Source: CAYQEU01 sp964532005
GTDB lineage: Bacteria; Patescibacteriota; Doudnabacteria; UBA920
NCBI GenBank assembly: GCA_964532005.1
Contig: CAZHER010000004.1
Coordinates: forward strand, 1-64,000
Length of the DNA stretch: 64,000 nucleotides
Direction: 5' to 3'
Below are positions 1-10,175 of this stretch, piece by piece (position 1 is the first letter of the stretch; every line of letters begins with the position of its first letter). A program made the translations under genes and the position numbers. The notes beneath the pieces are model-generated. The model was not told where the DNA came from. It worked only from the letters and a program-made list of their open reading frames with translations, and searched no databases.

Positions 1-1
1 A

Positions 2-1072
2 CAGCCTTCAGAGACCTTTGATATACCGTTTCCAGTTCAAAAAATTTTTATCACTGGAGACGGAACTGTCCCAGTGTTCAGCGCTGTGGGAAGCAACCAT
101 AATAATTATTATGTTTTAAATCCTGATCATGGGAAATTGCCTGGCCAGCCGGAAGTCTCTGGGTTAATAAGCTCAATACTAACCAATAGCTCATATTCTT
201 CTAGCAGACTAACTACAGATCCGAACCAATGTCCTTTGAAAGGCAAAATAGTTTCTATATTTGGCAATCCATTGTTTAAAATTAAGTCTGCAGGCGGGGA
301 TTTACTTTTTGCTAGCAGTAAAGTAAATGAAAATGTATCAGGGATTAATGTTTATCAACAACCCAACGTACATATTGTTCATTTCGAGAGAAAACATCTT
401 AACAGCACAATAGAAATTGATAGCAATGATTCAGTTGCACCCGTGAATGTTCAAATAAGCAATTTAGAAACAGTTAATAATAATCTTCCCGACAATCATA
501 CAGTGTTTCTAGATATTTTTAAGGAAAATAAAAAAACAGCTTTGCTTACAAAAATAGATGAAGATATTCCGGTTATTGAGCAGGTCCCCGTTGCTGAAGT
601 TATTAGCAGTGGGGGTAGTTCGCAAACAAAAAAAGACAGATCAATAATTATTCGAAAAAGAAAAGTAAAAAAAGTGAAAGGTGCATCTACTGCTAATTCA
701 CCTGCTCAATCTAACCAAGCACCTCACAAAGAGGGGAGTTTGATAAATTTTGGTAAAACAGTTTTTTTGGTTGAAAAAGGGCAGAGAAGAGGTTTTCGCA
801 GTTATGGCGAATTTTTATCCCACGGATATGTGGATATCCAAATCGAGCCAGGCAATAATTCTGACTGGGTTTTGCCTGAGGGCTTGTTAATGTTGGCAAA
901 ACCTCAAACTTTAGCAACAGATTCCATGTTTGGGAACAAAATCTTCCTTATTAATAACCAATTCGAGCGCCAGTGGATTAGTTCAGAGAAAATGCTTCAT
1001 TCCTTGATGGTTCCAGGGCAACAAATTTTTCAAATAAACTTGACAGATTATAGAGCGGGAAATCAAATTTAA
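2..1072 (+). CDS. Lipase-like alpha/beta hydrolase, C-terminal part (5' truncated by window edge)
   Basis: The frame is open from base 2, so the gene starts outside the window. The first visible residues contain GDGTVP followed by SA and, about 20 residues later, DHGKLP. This is the Asp...His end of the catalytic triad in lecithin:cholesterol acyltransferase / PGAP1-like alpha/beta hydrolases; the Ser nucleophile would lie upstream. A variable Ser/Asn-rich linker and a Lys-rich stretch follow. The C-terminus carries two copies of a short module of the type 'VFLVEKGQRR...F.S.G', one near 740-900 and one near 930-1060. Similar modules are common in surface proteins of Patescibacteria (from memory). 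The family call rests on the GDGTVP...H pattern only; substrate unknown. Confidence 0.55.
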   Translation, partial: QPSETFDIPFPVQKIFITGDGTVPVFSAVGSNHNNYYVLNPDHGKLPGQPEVSGLISSILTNSSYSSSRLTTDPNQCPLKGKIVSIFGNPLFKIKSAGGDLLFASSKVNENVSGINVYQQPNVHIVHFERKHLNSTIEIDSNDSVAPVNVQISNLETVNNNLPDNHTVFLDIFKENKKTALLTKIDEDIPVIEQVPVAEVISSGGSSQTKKDRSIIIRKRKVKKVKGASTANSPAQSNQAPHKEGSLINFGKTVFLVEKGQRRGFRSYGEFLSHGYVDIQIEPGNNSDWVLPEGLLMLAKPQTLATDSMFGNKIFLINNQFERQWISSEKMLHSLMVPGQQIFQINLTDYRAGNQI

Positions 1073-1104
1073 TATCCCTTAAATAAGACTAATAAAAAAT
1101 AAAA

Positions 1105-1120
1105 CCGCTTAAATAAGCGG
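1105..1120 (+). terminator. Weak hairpin between hydrolase gene and rpoB
   Basis: CCGCTT and AAGCGG form a 6-bp stem with a 4-nt loop just after the hydrolase stop. No clear T-run follows on either strand, so termination here is doubtful. Confidence 0.3.
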
Positions 1121-1132
1121 CAAATTAAGGGG

Positions 1133-1160
1133 TTGACAAAATAACCTTGACTTATATAAT
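1133..1160 (+). promoter_or_regulatory. rpoBC promoter
   Basis: TTGACA (1133-1138) and TATAAT (1155-1160) are both perfect consensus boxes with a 16-bp spacer. Transcription would start near 1167, giving a leader of about 75 nt before rpoB. Confidence 0.8.
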
Positions 1161-1206
1161 GACTTTGTGTGCAATTACATAAGAAAATAACTCCTTAATT
1201 AAGCGG

Positions 1207-1230
1207 CCTTTTTCGTGTATTCGAAAAAGG
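1207..1230 (+). promoter_or_regulatory. Leader hairpin covering the rpoB ribosome binding site
   Basis: CCTTTTTCG (1207-1215) and CGAAAAAGG (1222-1230) form a perfect 9-bp stem with a 6-nt loop. The only Shine-Dalgarno-like bases before rpoB (AAGG, 1227-1230, 10 nt before ATG 1241) lie inside the 3' arm, so folding would hide them. That placement suggests translational control of rpoB, which is inference. Confidence 0.5.
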
Positions 1231-1240
1231 AAATATTTTT

Positions 1241-4200
1241 ATGGCTAATACCTCAAAATCAAGCGTAGTTACCCCTACTGCTTCCAAGGTTTCCCCACGT
1301 AAGTATTTTAACAAAAGACACGAATCGGCGCAAATGCCGAACCTAATAGAGGTCCAGCTTAACTCCTACAAATGGTTTTTCGAAACCGGATTGAAAGAGC
1401 TTTTGGCAGAAATCAATTCAATTAAAGATTTTACAGGAAAGAATTTAGAGCTTTCATTCGGAGAATATTTTTTCGATAAACCAAAGTACGACGAAAACAC
1501 TTCCCGTCAACGCAATACCACTTTTGAAGCTCCTTTGTATGTCAGCGCCAAACTGATAAACAAAGTAACTGGCAAAACTAAAACCCAAGATGTATATTTC
1601 GGTGATTTCCCTTTAATGACTCCCCGCGGAACGTTTGTTATCAACGGTGTGGAGCGTGTTGTTGTGTCTCAGCTTATCAAATCCCCAGGTGTTTTCTTTA
1701 CATCCGAGTTTTCCCGAGGGAAAAATTTATACGGCGCAAAAATAGTTCCGAACCGTGGGGCATGGCTTGAATTGGATACTGACAATGCCGGAGTGATTGG
1801 CGTAAAAATCGATCGTAAGCGCAGAATTCCTATCACAGCACTACTGCGCGTTTTTGGGTTGTCTTCAAATGAAGAAATTTTAGAAGCTTTCAAAGACATA
1901 GACACTAACCCTGATTTAAAATTTATTTCCACAACTTTAGAAAAAGATCCTAGCACAAATGCTGATGAAGGATTTAAGGAAGTGTATAAAAGAATCCGTC
2001 CAGGTGATTTGGCCACGGTAGATAATGCTCGTTCCCTGATCACAGCAATGTTCTTTAATTTTGAGCGTTATGATTTGTCCGAGGTCGGACGTTATAAGTT
2101 TAACCAACGAATTGGGTTTGATCAGAATAACGACAGCAGAATTCTGACCAAGGAAGATTTGGTTTCAGTTGTGCGAGAAATTATCAGACTGAACAACACC
2201 CAAGAACCGGGTGACGATATTGACCACTTGGCTAATCGCCGGATTCGTGCAGTAGGTGAATTAATTCAAACTCGATACCGTGTAGGGTTGGCTCGTATGG
2301 CTCGTATCGCCAAAGATCGTATGTCCTTAGCTGATCTAGATACCGTAACTCCGGCACAACTTATTCATGTTCGTCCGATAGTTGCAGCCATGCAAGAATT
2401 TTTCTCCTCATCTCAACTTTCTCAATTCATGGATCAAACCAACCCATTGGCAGAATTGGAACATAAACGCCGCTTGTCTGCTATGGGACCTGGCGGGCTT
2501 TCCCGTGAACGTGCTGGTTTTGAAGTGCGCGACGTGCATCGCAGCCACTACGGCAGACTTTGTCCAATTACTACACCAGAAGGCCCAAACATTGGTTTGG
2601 TGGCCCATATGGCAACATATTCTCGCTTGAATGATTTTGGGTTTTTGGAAACTCCATACAGAATGACAAGAAAAAATGTTAAAAACGACGGCAAAGATGC
2701 AGTTGGAGAAATTGCCTTATTTGATATAAAAGACGAGAAAGGCAAAGTAATAGTAGAGGCTGGTAAGAAAATTGAGCAATCTGACGCTAAGGCTTTGGCC
2801 GGGATTCCAGATTTATCGGAAATCCGGGTTAAAGCTCGTTTGACCAATACAATTAAGTACATGGATGCTTATGAAGAAGAAAAATTAACTATTGGCCAGG
2901 CAAATGTTGAAGTTGATGAAGACGGATATTTTATAGAGGAAAGAACTGCTGTCCGTGTTCATGGTGTACCGTCCATTGCCGCTGTAGATGAATTGGACTG
3001 TGTAGATATTTCACCGAAACAAATTATTTCCGTTACAACTTCGTTAATTCCTTTTCTGGAACATGATGATGCAAACCGTGCTTTGATGGGATCGAACATG
3101 CAACGTCAAGCTGTCTCTACTATCTCCCCCCGCGCACCGTTAATTGGTACTGGTATGGAAGGTAAGGCTGCTCGAGATTCTGGACAGGTAATTATGGCTG
3201 AAGAAGATGGCGAAGTAACTAGTGTCCGTGGTGATTTAATTACTGTTACAAACTCCCAAGGAAAGAAAAAGGAATATCCTTTGCTGAAATTCGTTCGCAC
3301 TAACTCTGGAACTTGCAGCAACCAGATTGTTCGTGTTGAAAAAGGTCAGAAAGTCAAAGCCGGTGAGGTGCTGGCAGACGGAACTTCTACAGAAAATGGG
3401 GAATTGGCTTTGGGTCAGAACATCCGCATTGCATTTATGTCATGGGAGGGCGGCAATTACGAAGATGCTATTTTACTTTCTTCCAGTTTGGTTCAAGAAG
3501 ACAGATTTACATCCATCCACATTGAAGATTTTAAAATTGACATCCGCGATACAAAACTCGGTCCAGAAGTAGTTACACGAGATATTCCAAACGTGGGAGA
3601 AGAGAAACTTAAAAATTTAGATGAGAATGGCGTTGTTCGGATTGGCGCCCAAGTTAAGGCCGGCGATATTTTGGTTGGTAAGATTACTCCTAAAGGTGAA
3701 ACTGACTTAACTGCAGAAGAAAAATTGCTTCGTGTAATTTTTGGAGAAAAGTCTCGTGATGTAAAAGATACTTCTTTGACTTTGCCGCATGGTGAATATG
3801 GCAAAGTGGTAAATATTCGTGAGTTCAATCGTGACCAAGGAGACAAGCTTCCTTCCGGAGTTATTCGCTCTATTCAGGTTTCTGTTGCTGTATTGCGCAA
3901 GATCCAAGTGGGGGACAAGATGGCCGGACGCCATGGGAATAAAGGCGTTATCTCAAAAATCATTCCTGTTGAAGATATGCCTTACATGGCAGACGGAACC
4001 CCGGTAGAGATTATTCTGAACCCACTCGGCGTTGTGTCCCGTATGAACTTGGGACAAATTTTGGAAACCCACCTAGGATTCGCCGCACAGAGGATGGGTG
4101 TGAAATATGCCACTCCAGTATTGGACGGTATTGCTGAACCGCAAATTAAGGAAGAGCTAGCCAAGTCCGGAATAGCCGAAGATGGAAAAGTAACTTTGTA

Positions 4201-4732
4201 TGATGGTAAAACCGGCGAACCTTTTGATGAAAGAGTCACCGTTGGTGTAGCTTATATGTTAAAGCTTCACCATTTGGTTGATGACAAAATGCATGCTCGT
4301 TCTACTGGTCCGTACTCTTTAATCACCCAACAGCCTTTGGGCGGTAAAGCTCAGTTCGGCGGTCAGCGTTTTGGAGAAATGGAAGTTTGGGCTTTGGAAG
4401 GTTATGGAACAGCGCATACTTTACAGGAAATGTTGACTATTAAGTCCGATGATGTAGTAGGACGTAGTAAAACTTATGAGTCCATAGTAAAAGGCGAACC
4501 AATTCGCAAGCCTAACATTCCAGAATCTTTCCGTGTGTTGGTAAAAGAATTACAAAGTCTAGGACTAGATGTCGAATTGCTTGGTATAAATGGCGTTATG
4601 CAAGCCGGAGATGAGCGCGATGTGAATGTAGATTCTGAAACTGGCGAAGCGCCGCAGCCAGTCATGATCGATGGACCTTCTCTTTTTGATGAGCCGGTGA
4701 AAAAGGAAAAAAAGAAAAAGGAAAAAAAATAA
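1241..4732 (+). CDS. rpoB: DNA-directed RNA polymerase beta subunit
   Basis: RpoB forms the catalytic core of RNA polymerase with RpoC. At 1163 aa it has normal bacterial architecture. The rifampicin-pocket cluster near residues 385-430 is intact: SSQLSQFMDQ, then HKRRLSAMGPGG and RERAGFEVRDVH. The residues aligned with E. coli D516, H526 and S531 are the wild-type Asp, His and Ser, so no common resistance change is visible. The C-terminal lobe has GDKMAGRHGNKGV and GGKAQFGGQRFGEMEVWALE. The last dozen residues are almost all Lys/Glu, an unusual basic tail. The ATG at 1241 is preceded by a hairpin-embedded AAGG. rpoC follows after 32 nt and is probably co-transcribed. Confidence 0.99.
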   Translation: MANTSKSSVVTPTASKVSPRKYFNKRHESAQMPNLIEVQLNSYKWFFETGLKELLAEINSIKDFTGKNLELSFGEYFFDKPKYDENTSRQRNTTFEAPLYVSAKLINKVTGKTKTQDVYFGDFPLMTPRGTFVINGVERVVVSQLIKSPGVFFTSEFSRGKNLYGAKIVPNRGAWLELDTDNAGVIGVKIDRKRRIPITALLRVFGLSSNEEILEAFKDIDTNPDLKFISTTLEKDPSTNADEGFKEVYKRIRPGDLATVDNARSLITAMFFNFERYDLSEVGRYKFNQRIGFDQNNDSRILTKEDLVSVVREIIRLNNTQEPGDDIDHLANRRIRAVGELIQTRYRVGLARMARIAKDRMSLADLDTVTPAQLIHVRPIVAAMQEFFSSSQLSQFMDQTNPLAELEHKRRLSAMGPGGLSRERAGFEVRDVHRSHYGRLCPITTPEGPNIGLVAHMATYSRLNDFGFLETPYRMTRKNVKNDGKDAVGEIALFDIKDEKGKVIVEAGKKIEQSDAKALAGIPDLSEIRVKARLTNTIKYMDAYEEEKLTIGQANVEVDEDGYFIEERTAVRVHGVPSIAAVDELDCVDISPKQIISVTTSLIPFLEHDDANRALMGSNMQRQAVSTISPRAPLIGTGMEGKAARDSGQVIMAEEDGEVTSVRGDLITVTNSQGKKKEYPLLKFVRTNSGTCSNQIVRVEKGQKVKAGEVLADGTSTENGELALGQNIRIAFMSWEGGNYEDAILLSSSLVQEDRFTSIHIEDFKIDIRDTKLGPEVVTRDIPNVGEEKLKNLDENGVVRIGAQVKAGDILVGKITPKGETDLTAEEKLLRVIFGEKSRDVKDTSLTLPHGEYGKVVNIREFNRDQGDKLPSGVIRSIQVSVAVLRKIQVGDKMAGRHGNKGVISKIIPVEDMPYMADGTPVEIILNPLGVVSRMNLGQILETHLGFAAQRMGVKYATPVLDGIAEPQIKEELAKSGIAEDGKVTLYDGKTGEPFDERVTVGVAYMLKLHHLVDDKMHARSTGPYSLITQQPLGGKAQFGGQRFGEMEVWALEGYGTAHTLQEMLTIKSDDVVGRSKTYESIVKGEPIRKPNIPESFRVLVKELQSLGLDVELLGINGVMQAGDERDVNVDSETGEAPQPVMIDGPSLFDEPVKKEKKKKEKK

Positions 4733-4764
4733 TTTTATACTTCAATCTTTAAATCTTACCAAAT

Positions 4765-7700
4765 ATGTTCACACAAACTGAAGAATTCAAAGGGGTAAAG
4801 ATCAAGCTGGCCAGCCCTGAAACCATTCTTGAATGGTCTCACGGAGAAGTGACCAAGCCTGAAACCATAAATTATAGAACTCAGCGTCCAGAAAAAGACG
4901 GCTTGTTCGACGAAAAGATTTTCGGTCCGATAAAAGACTGGGAATGTTATTGTGGAAAATACAAGCGCATCCGTTACAAGAACATTGTATGCGATAAGTG
5001 CGGAGTGGAAGTTACCAAATCCAGTGTTCGGCGTGAACGTATGGGACATATAACTTTGGCAGTTCCAGTTGCTCATATTTGGTTTTTGCGCTCAGTACCG
5101 AGCCGTTTGGGTTTGATTTTAGATTTGGGAATGCAAGAAATTGAACGGTTGGTGTATTTTGCGTCGTATATTATCACTTCGGTAGATGAAGATGCTCGAC
5201 AGCAGACAATGGATCAGATTGAAGGTGAATTTAAGTCCAAGAAAAAGGAGATCGAGACTCGCTACGAAATGTTGATCGCAAAAACCCGCACAGAAATGCA
5301 GCAGGCTGGTTCCAAGAAGAATCCTGATGTATTAGGTGCGGAAATTGACGCCGAAATTACCAGATTGAAAGATATGTGGCAGAAAGAACAGGATAATCTT
5401 GAAAGTATTCGCGATCAGGCGCGCAGTGAGCTGAAGAGTTTGAAAAAAATGCAAATTATTTCTGAGCTTCAATATCGGGATTTGTCTCTGAAGTATGGAC
5501 CTGTATTTACGGCAGGAATAGGTGCCGAAGCACTAAAAGCTTTGTTGGAAGAAATAAATCTTGAGGAGTTGGCAGCTCAACTCGCAATAGATCTACAAAA
5601 TACCGAGGGTCAAGCTGCGAAGAAGATGTTGCGCCGCTTGAAATTGGTTAAATCTTTGATCAATTCCGGCCTTCGACCTGAGTGGATGCTTATTACGCAC
5701 CTACCTGTAATTCCTCCTGATCTTCGTCCAATGGTTCAGCTTGACGGTGGCCGTTTTGCCGCTTCTGACTTGAATGATCTTTACCGCAGAGTCATAAACC
5801 GAAACAATCGTTTGAAGAAACTTTTGGAAATAAAATCTCCTGAAGTTATCACTAGAAATGAAAAGCGCATGCTTCAGGAAGCCGTAGATGCCCTAATAGA
5901 CAACTCTGTACGTCATGGCAAAGAAGTGACAGCTTCAACCGGGCAAAAACGTAAGTTGCGTTCTTTGGCAGACATGTTAAAGGGAAAACAGGGACGCTTC
6001 CGTCAGAACTTGCTGGGTAAGCGTGTTGACTATTCCGGACGTAGTGTTATTGTTGTTGGTCCTCATTTAAAGCTGCACCAGTGCGGTTTGCCGAAGCAAA
6101 TGGCTTTAGAGTTGTTTAAGCCGTTTGTTATTTCGAAGCTTATTGCGCGGGAGTATGCTCATAACGTACGTAGCGCAAATCGGTTGATAGAGCAGGCACG
6201 CACAGAAGTTTACGATATTCTAGAAGAGGTTACCAAAGATCACTATGTGTTGCTTAACCGCGCTCCAACCTTGCATAGATTGGGTTTTCAAGCTTTTCAG
6301 CCTATATTGATTGAGGGAAAAGCAATCCAGCTTCATCCTATGGTTTGTGCTGCATTTAATGCTGACTTTGACGGTGACCAAATGGCTGTACACGTCCCTT
6401 TGACTGACGCTGCCCAGAAAGAAGCCCGTGAAATTATGGTTTCCGCGCATAACTTGCTGAAACCGGCGTCTGGCGATCCTGTGATGACACCAGACAAGGA
6501 CGTTGTTGTAGGTTGCTATTATATTACTAAGATGCGCGAAGGGTTAAAGGGTGAAGGTAAGATTTTTGCAGATCGCCAAGAAGCTGTTATGGCCTACAAC
6601 AACGGGCATATTAATATTCAGGCTAAGATCAAAGTTTTGATGCCGGATGGAGAACTTCTTGAAACTTCAGTAGGCCGTTTGATCTTTAATAAAATTATTC
6701 CACCGGAACTTGGCTACCGCAACGAAGCTTTTGATAAGAAAAAATTACAAGGATTGGTTAGTGATGCTTACCGCATGTTTGGCAATGACAAGACCGCAGA
6801 GTTAATTGATGAGATTAAGCGTACCGGTTTTACATATATGAAAAAGTCTGGGCTTTCATGGGGCATGGACGACTTGAGCGTTCCCGACACCAAGCACGAA
6901 CTGGTTGCAGCAGCGGAGCAAGAAGTTCAAACTTCTTACGATCAGTTCAGAGAGGGATTGCTTACCGAGGATGAACGTTCTAGCCGTGTTGTGGAAATTT
7001 GGACCGGGGTTTCTGAAAAAATAGCCAAGGATGTAAGCGGTACCGTTACTGACCACAGTTCAGTAAACTATATCTTCACTTCTGGAGCCAGAGGATCTTT
7101 GTCTCAGATTACGCAGATGTCTGGCATGAAGGGTTTGGTAGTTAACCCTGCCGGAGACGTTATTGAGCTGCCAGTTAAAAGTTCGTTTAAAGAAGGTCTT
7201 GGAGTTTTGGAATACTTTATTTCTACTCACGGATCTCGAAAAGGTATGTCTGACACTGCTCTACGTACTGCAGATGCCGGTTATCTGACTCGTCGTCTAG
7301 TAGACGTGGCTCAAGATGTAGTTGTTAACGCAGAGGACTGTCACACAGAAGATTACGAAGTCATTAATTTGGCTGACTCTGAAGCAATGAATAAACCTTT
7401 CGACCGCAGACTATTTGGCCGTGTAACCGCAGAAGATTTAAAAGATGCAACTGGCAATTTAATTGTTTCAAAAAATAACGGTATAGATGAATCTCAGGCT
7501 AAGCAAATTGTAGATGCCGGATATACGGAAGTGAAGTGCCGCAGTGTTTTGAAATGTAAACTGACCCGCGGTATCTGCCGACTTTGTTACGGTTATGATC
7601 TTGGTTTTAATAATATGGTAGAGCTGGGAGCGGCTGTGGGTATCGTTGCGGCCCAAGCCATTGGCGAACCTGGAACCCAGCTTACTATGCGTACTTTCCA

Positions 7701-8640
7701 CACTGGTGGAGCTGCATCTGGGAAAGATATTACCCAAGGATTGCCCCGTGTAGAAGAACTGTTCGAAGTCCGTGAGCCAAAGGGTCAGGCTACTGTAACA
7801 GAGATAGACGGACAGGTTGTAATTGTAGTTCAAAACAACAAAGAACAAATTGTGCGAGTAGAAGGACAGGGTGTGCAAAAAGATAGTTATGAAATCCCGT
7901 CCGGAGCCAGTTCGGTAATCCGAGATGGCGCACATGTTGAAAATGGCGATACTATTTATGTAGATAAGGATGGCAAGAACGTAAAGACAACAGCTGCTGG
8001 TATTGTAAAAGCAGAAGATAATAAAATTATTGTGGTACACGAGAGCGATGAAGTGCAAGAGTACTCCATATCACCAAGCTTTTCACTAACAGTGAAAGAT
8101 GGTGATTTGGTAACAAAGGGTCAGCCTTTGACCGAAGGGAATTTGAACCCGGTACAGATTATGGAATTGCAAGGTCCGCAAGCTGCACAGAAGTATATTG
8201 TTAAAGAGGTTCAAGATATTTATGTTTCCCAAGGGCAGAATATTCACGACAAGCACGTTGAAGTTATTGTTAGACAAATGTTTTCAAAGATGCGCATAAC
8301 GGAAACAGGTGATACTGACTTTATTGTTGGAGATATGGTAGATAAAGCGAAATTGCAAGATATCAATGAAAAGTTAATTGAAGAAGGTCGACAGCCAGCA
8401 AAAGCCGAACAATTGCTCATGGGTATTACAAAAATCTCTTTGAACACCGAAAGTTTCCTTGCGGCAGCTTCGTTCCAAGAAACCACTCGTGTGTTAATCG
8501 AGGCAGCTGTTACCGGAAAAACCGACTATCTAAGAGGTCTTAAAGAGAACGTAATTATTGGTAAATTGATTCCTGCAGGAACAGGATTCAACCCTGACGT
8601 AGCAAAGGAAGTTTTAGAAGAGCAATCTTTGCCCTTATAA
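4765..8640 (+). CDS. rpoC: DNA-directed RNA polymerase beta' subunit
   Basis: RpoC carries the catalytic Mg-binding loop: NADFDGDQMAVH is at about residues 531-542. The N-terminal zinc ribbon (CYCG...CDKCG, residues about 61-80) and the second zinc site (CRSVLKCKLTRGICRLCYG, about residue 925 onward) are complete. A charged coiled-coil insertion sits at about residues 145-230, as in several bacterial phyla. Bridge-helix and trigger-loop regions (GEPGTQLTMRTFHTGG) are intact. Length is 1291 aa. The gene is 32 nt after rpoB and ends just before a strong bidirectional terminator. Confidence 0.99.
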   Translation: MFTQTEEFKGVKIKLASPETILEWSHGEVTKPETINYRTQRPEKDGLFDEKIFGPIKDWECYCGKYKRIRYKNIVCDKCGVEVTKSSVRRERMGHITLAVPVAHIWFLRSVPSRLGLILDLGMQEIERLVYFASYIITSVDEDARQQTMDQIEGEFKSKKKEIETRYEMLIAKTRTEMQQAGSKKNPDVLGAEIDAEITRLKDMWQKEQDNLESIRDQARSELKSLKKMQIISELQYRDLSLKYGPVFTAGIGAEALKALLEEINLEELAAQLAIDLQNTEGQAAKKMLRRLKLVKSLINSGLRPEWMLITHLPVIPPDLRPMVQLDGGRFAASDLNDLYRRVINRNNRLKKLLEIKSPEVITRNEKRMLQEAVDALIDNSVRHGKEVTASTGQKRKLRSLADMLKGKQGRFRQNLLGKRVDYSGRSVIVVGPHLKLHQCGLPKQMALELFKPFVISKLIAREYAHNVRSANRLIEQARTEVYDILEEVTKDHYVLLNRAPTLHRLGFQAFQPILIEGKAIQLHPMVCAAFNADFDGDQMAVHVPLTDAAQKEAREIMVSAHNLLKPASGDPVMTPDKDVVVGCYYITKMREGLKGEGKIFADRQEAVMAYNNGHINIQAKIKVLMPDGELLETSVGRLIFNKIIPPELGYRNEAFDKKKLQGLVSDAYRMFGNDKTAELIDEIKRTGFTYMKKSGLSWGMDDLSVPDTKHELVAAAEQEVQTSYDQFREGLLTEDERSSRVVEIWTGVSEKIAKDVSGTVTDHSSVNYIFTSGARGSLSQITQMSGMKGLVVNPAGDVIELPVKSSFKEGLGVLEYFISTHGSRKGMSDTALRTADAGYLTRRLVDVAQDVVVNAEDCHTEDYEVINLADSEAMNKPFDRRLFGRVTAEDLKDATGNLIVSKNNGIDESQAKQIVDAGYTEVKCRSVLKCKLTRGICRLCYGYDLGFNNMVELGAAVGIVAAQAIGEPGTQLTMRTFHTGGAASGKDITQGLPRVEELFEVREPKGQATVTEIDGQVVIVVQNNKEQIVRVEGQGVQKDSYEIPSGASSVIRDGAHVENGDTIYVDKDGKNVKTTAAGIVKAEDNKIIVVHESDEVQEYSISPSFSLTVKDGDLVTKGQPLTEGNLNPVQIMELQGPQAAQKYIVKEVQDIYVSQGQNIHDKHVEVIVRQMFSKMRITETGDTDFIVGDMVDKAKLQDINEKLIEEGRQPAKAEQLLMGITKISLNTESFLAAASFQETTRVLIEAAVTGKTDYLRGLKENVIIGKLIPAGTGFNPDVAKEVLEEQSLPL

Positions 8641-8652
8641 AAGTTCAAAAAA

Positions 8653-8676
8653 GCAGCCTTAAACGGCTGCTTTTTT
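8653..8676 (+). terminator. Bidirectional terminator, rpoC / MFS gene
   Basis: GCAGCC (8653-8658) and GGCTGC (8665-8670) form the stem. T6 follows on the plus strand and A6 precedes it, so it works both ways. The stop codon of the convergent MFS gene lies inside the hairpin. Confidence 0.9.
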
Positions 8677-10170
8677 CTTAATGCTGAAGTAAGATACTAT
8701 GCCAGCCAGTACAGCCAATACAGCCATAATTCCCATTGACCATCTAAATCCTTCTACAAACGATCTTTCGATTGCCAATTGCACCTCATTCTTTGATGTA
8801 GCATCTAAGGATTCTGGTAAAATCATTCCTGACATTTTATCAGAGTTTCTTATCAGCTCATGTTTTATGTCAGGGTCAATGTTTAGGTTATTAACAGATT
8901 TAATAAATTCAGCTTGGAAAATTGAGATTAAAATAGCACCGATAACTGCAATTGCCATCACCCCCGCAACTCTAGAAATAGAATTGTTTGCACCTGAAGC
9001 TGTGCCTGAAAATTCAGAGGGGACCGTTAGTGCAGATTTTGTTAGAGGAGATATTAAGCCTGCCATCCCAAATCCGAACATTACTTCTGCTGGAAAAAAT
9101 GTAGTCCAGAAATTCGCTTGGATACCGGGTATCATGAAAAAAACAAAACTCGCACCTATTAGTATAGGACTTACTATCATAAAGGGTCGCGGTCCATATT
9201 TGTCAGCAAGTTTTCCGCCGAGACCTGTAAACAGGGTAATAATGAGCACGTCGGGAAGAAGCGCAAGGCCCGCCATACTCGGCGAGTATCCTTGGATTTG
9301 CTGGAAGTTTAGAGTGAGCAAAAACACCATTGCCGCCAAACCAGAATATATAAGCAGTGTTACAATATTGGCTCCTAATACGTTAGGCGAGGAAAAAATA
9401 TTAAGAGGGAGCAGGGGATGTTTGCTTGTTTTTTGCAGCCACATAAAACTTGCCAGGCCGGCAAACCCCAATAACAGAGATATGATAACTTGAATGTCTA
9501 GCAATCCCAGCATGGGGAGCTTAATGAATCCGTACGTAAGTGTAAACAGCCCACCAACTATCAATATGGTGTGTCCAAAGCGTTTCGGGGTTTTTTGGAG
9601 AATTTGCTTGTAGGCAATAAATTTCCAACTAAAAAATAATGCCAAAATTCCTATGGGCACATTGATCAAAAAAATTGATTGCCATCCAAATTGCTCCACC
9701 AGAAAACCGCCAGTTAAGGGACCCATGGCGGAAATTGCCCCCGCAAGGCCGGCCCAAATACCAATTGCTTTTCCGCGTTCGTTCTCTGCAAAGCTGCTGT
9801 TAATAATTGCCAAGCTTTGTGGAATCATTAATGCCGCCGCTGCACCTTGCAGGATTTGGAGGAATATTAGCTGACTGGTATTTTGGGATAGGGCTGTTAA
9901 TCCAGAAAACAATATAAATGCTGCTATTCCGAAATTAAATAATTTCTTATGTCCGAACCTGTCTCCCAAAGACCCGCTAATTAAAAGTAATGATGCCAGG
10001 GTTAAGCTGTATCCAGTAACCACCCATTGTAAAGCACTAATGTTCGAGTTAAAGTCGGATTGGATCGCCGGCAAGGCAATGTTGGTGGTTGAAGTATCTA
10101 AAAACGCCATTCCACTTGCCAGTACAGTGACCAATAAGACAAGAGAATTTTTTGTTTTAAGGTTTTGCAT
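8659..10170 (-). CDS. MFS drug:H+ antiporter, DHA2 (EmrB/QacA) family
   Basis: A 503-aa integral membrane protein with the hydrophobic pattern of a 14-helix transporter. MFS motif A is GSLGDRFGHKK (residues 66-76). The antiporter motif region GPLTGGFLVEQFGWQ follows, and an acidic residue lies in helix 1 (MAFLDTSTTNIALP), as in EmrB/QacA proteins. Family members expel lipophilic compounds using the proton gradient; the substrate here cannot be predicted. It starts 5 nt after the valS stop on the same strand, so it probably shares the valS transcript and its leader control, an unusual pairing. Confidence 0.9.
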   Translation of the reverse strand: MQNLKTKNSLVLLVTVLASGMAFLDTSTTNIALPAIQSDFNSNISALQWVVTGYSLTLASLLLISGSLGDRFGHKKLFNFGIAAFILFSGLTALSQNTSQLIFLQILQGAAAALMIPQSLAIINSSFAENERGKAIGIWAGLAGAISAMGPLTGGFLVEQFGWQSIFLINVPIGILALFFSWKFIAYKQILQKTPKRFGHTILIVGGLFTLTYGFIKLPMLGLLDIQVIISLLLGFAGLASFMWLQKTSKHPLLPLNIFSSPNVLGANIVTLLIYSGLAAMVFLLTLNFQQIQGYSPSMAGLALLPDVLIITLFTGLGGKLADKYGPRPFMIVSPILIGASFVFFMIPGIQANFWTTFFPAEVMFGFGMAGLISPLTKSALTVPSEFSGTASGANNSISRVAGVMAIAVIGAILISIFQAEFIKSVNNLNIDPDIKHELIRNSDKMSGMILPESLDATSKNEVQLAIERSFVEGFRWSMGIMAVLAVLAGIVSYFSIKKKAAV

Positions 10171-10175
10171 TTTGA

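Noticed and set aside
8699..9493. Long plus-strand open frame of 264 codons opposite the MFS gene
   Set aside because: It is the antisense of a well-recognised transporter; the product has no family features and no promoter or ribosome site.
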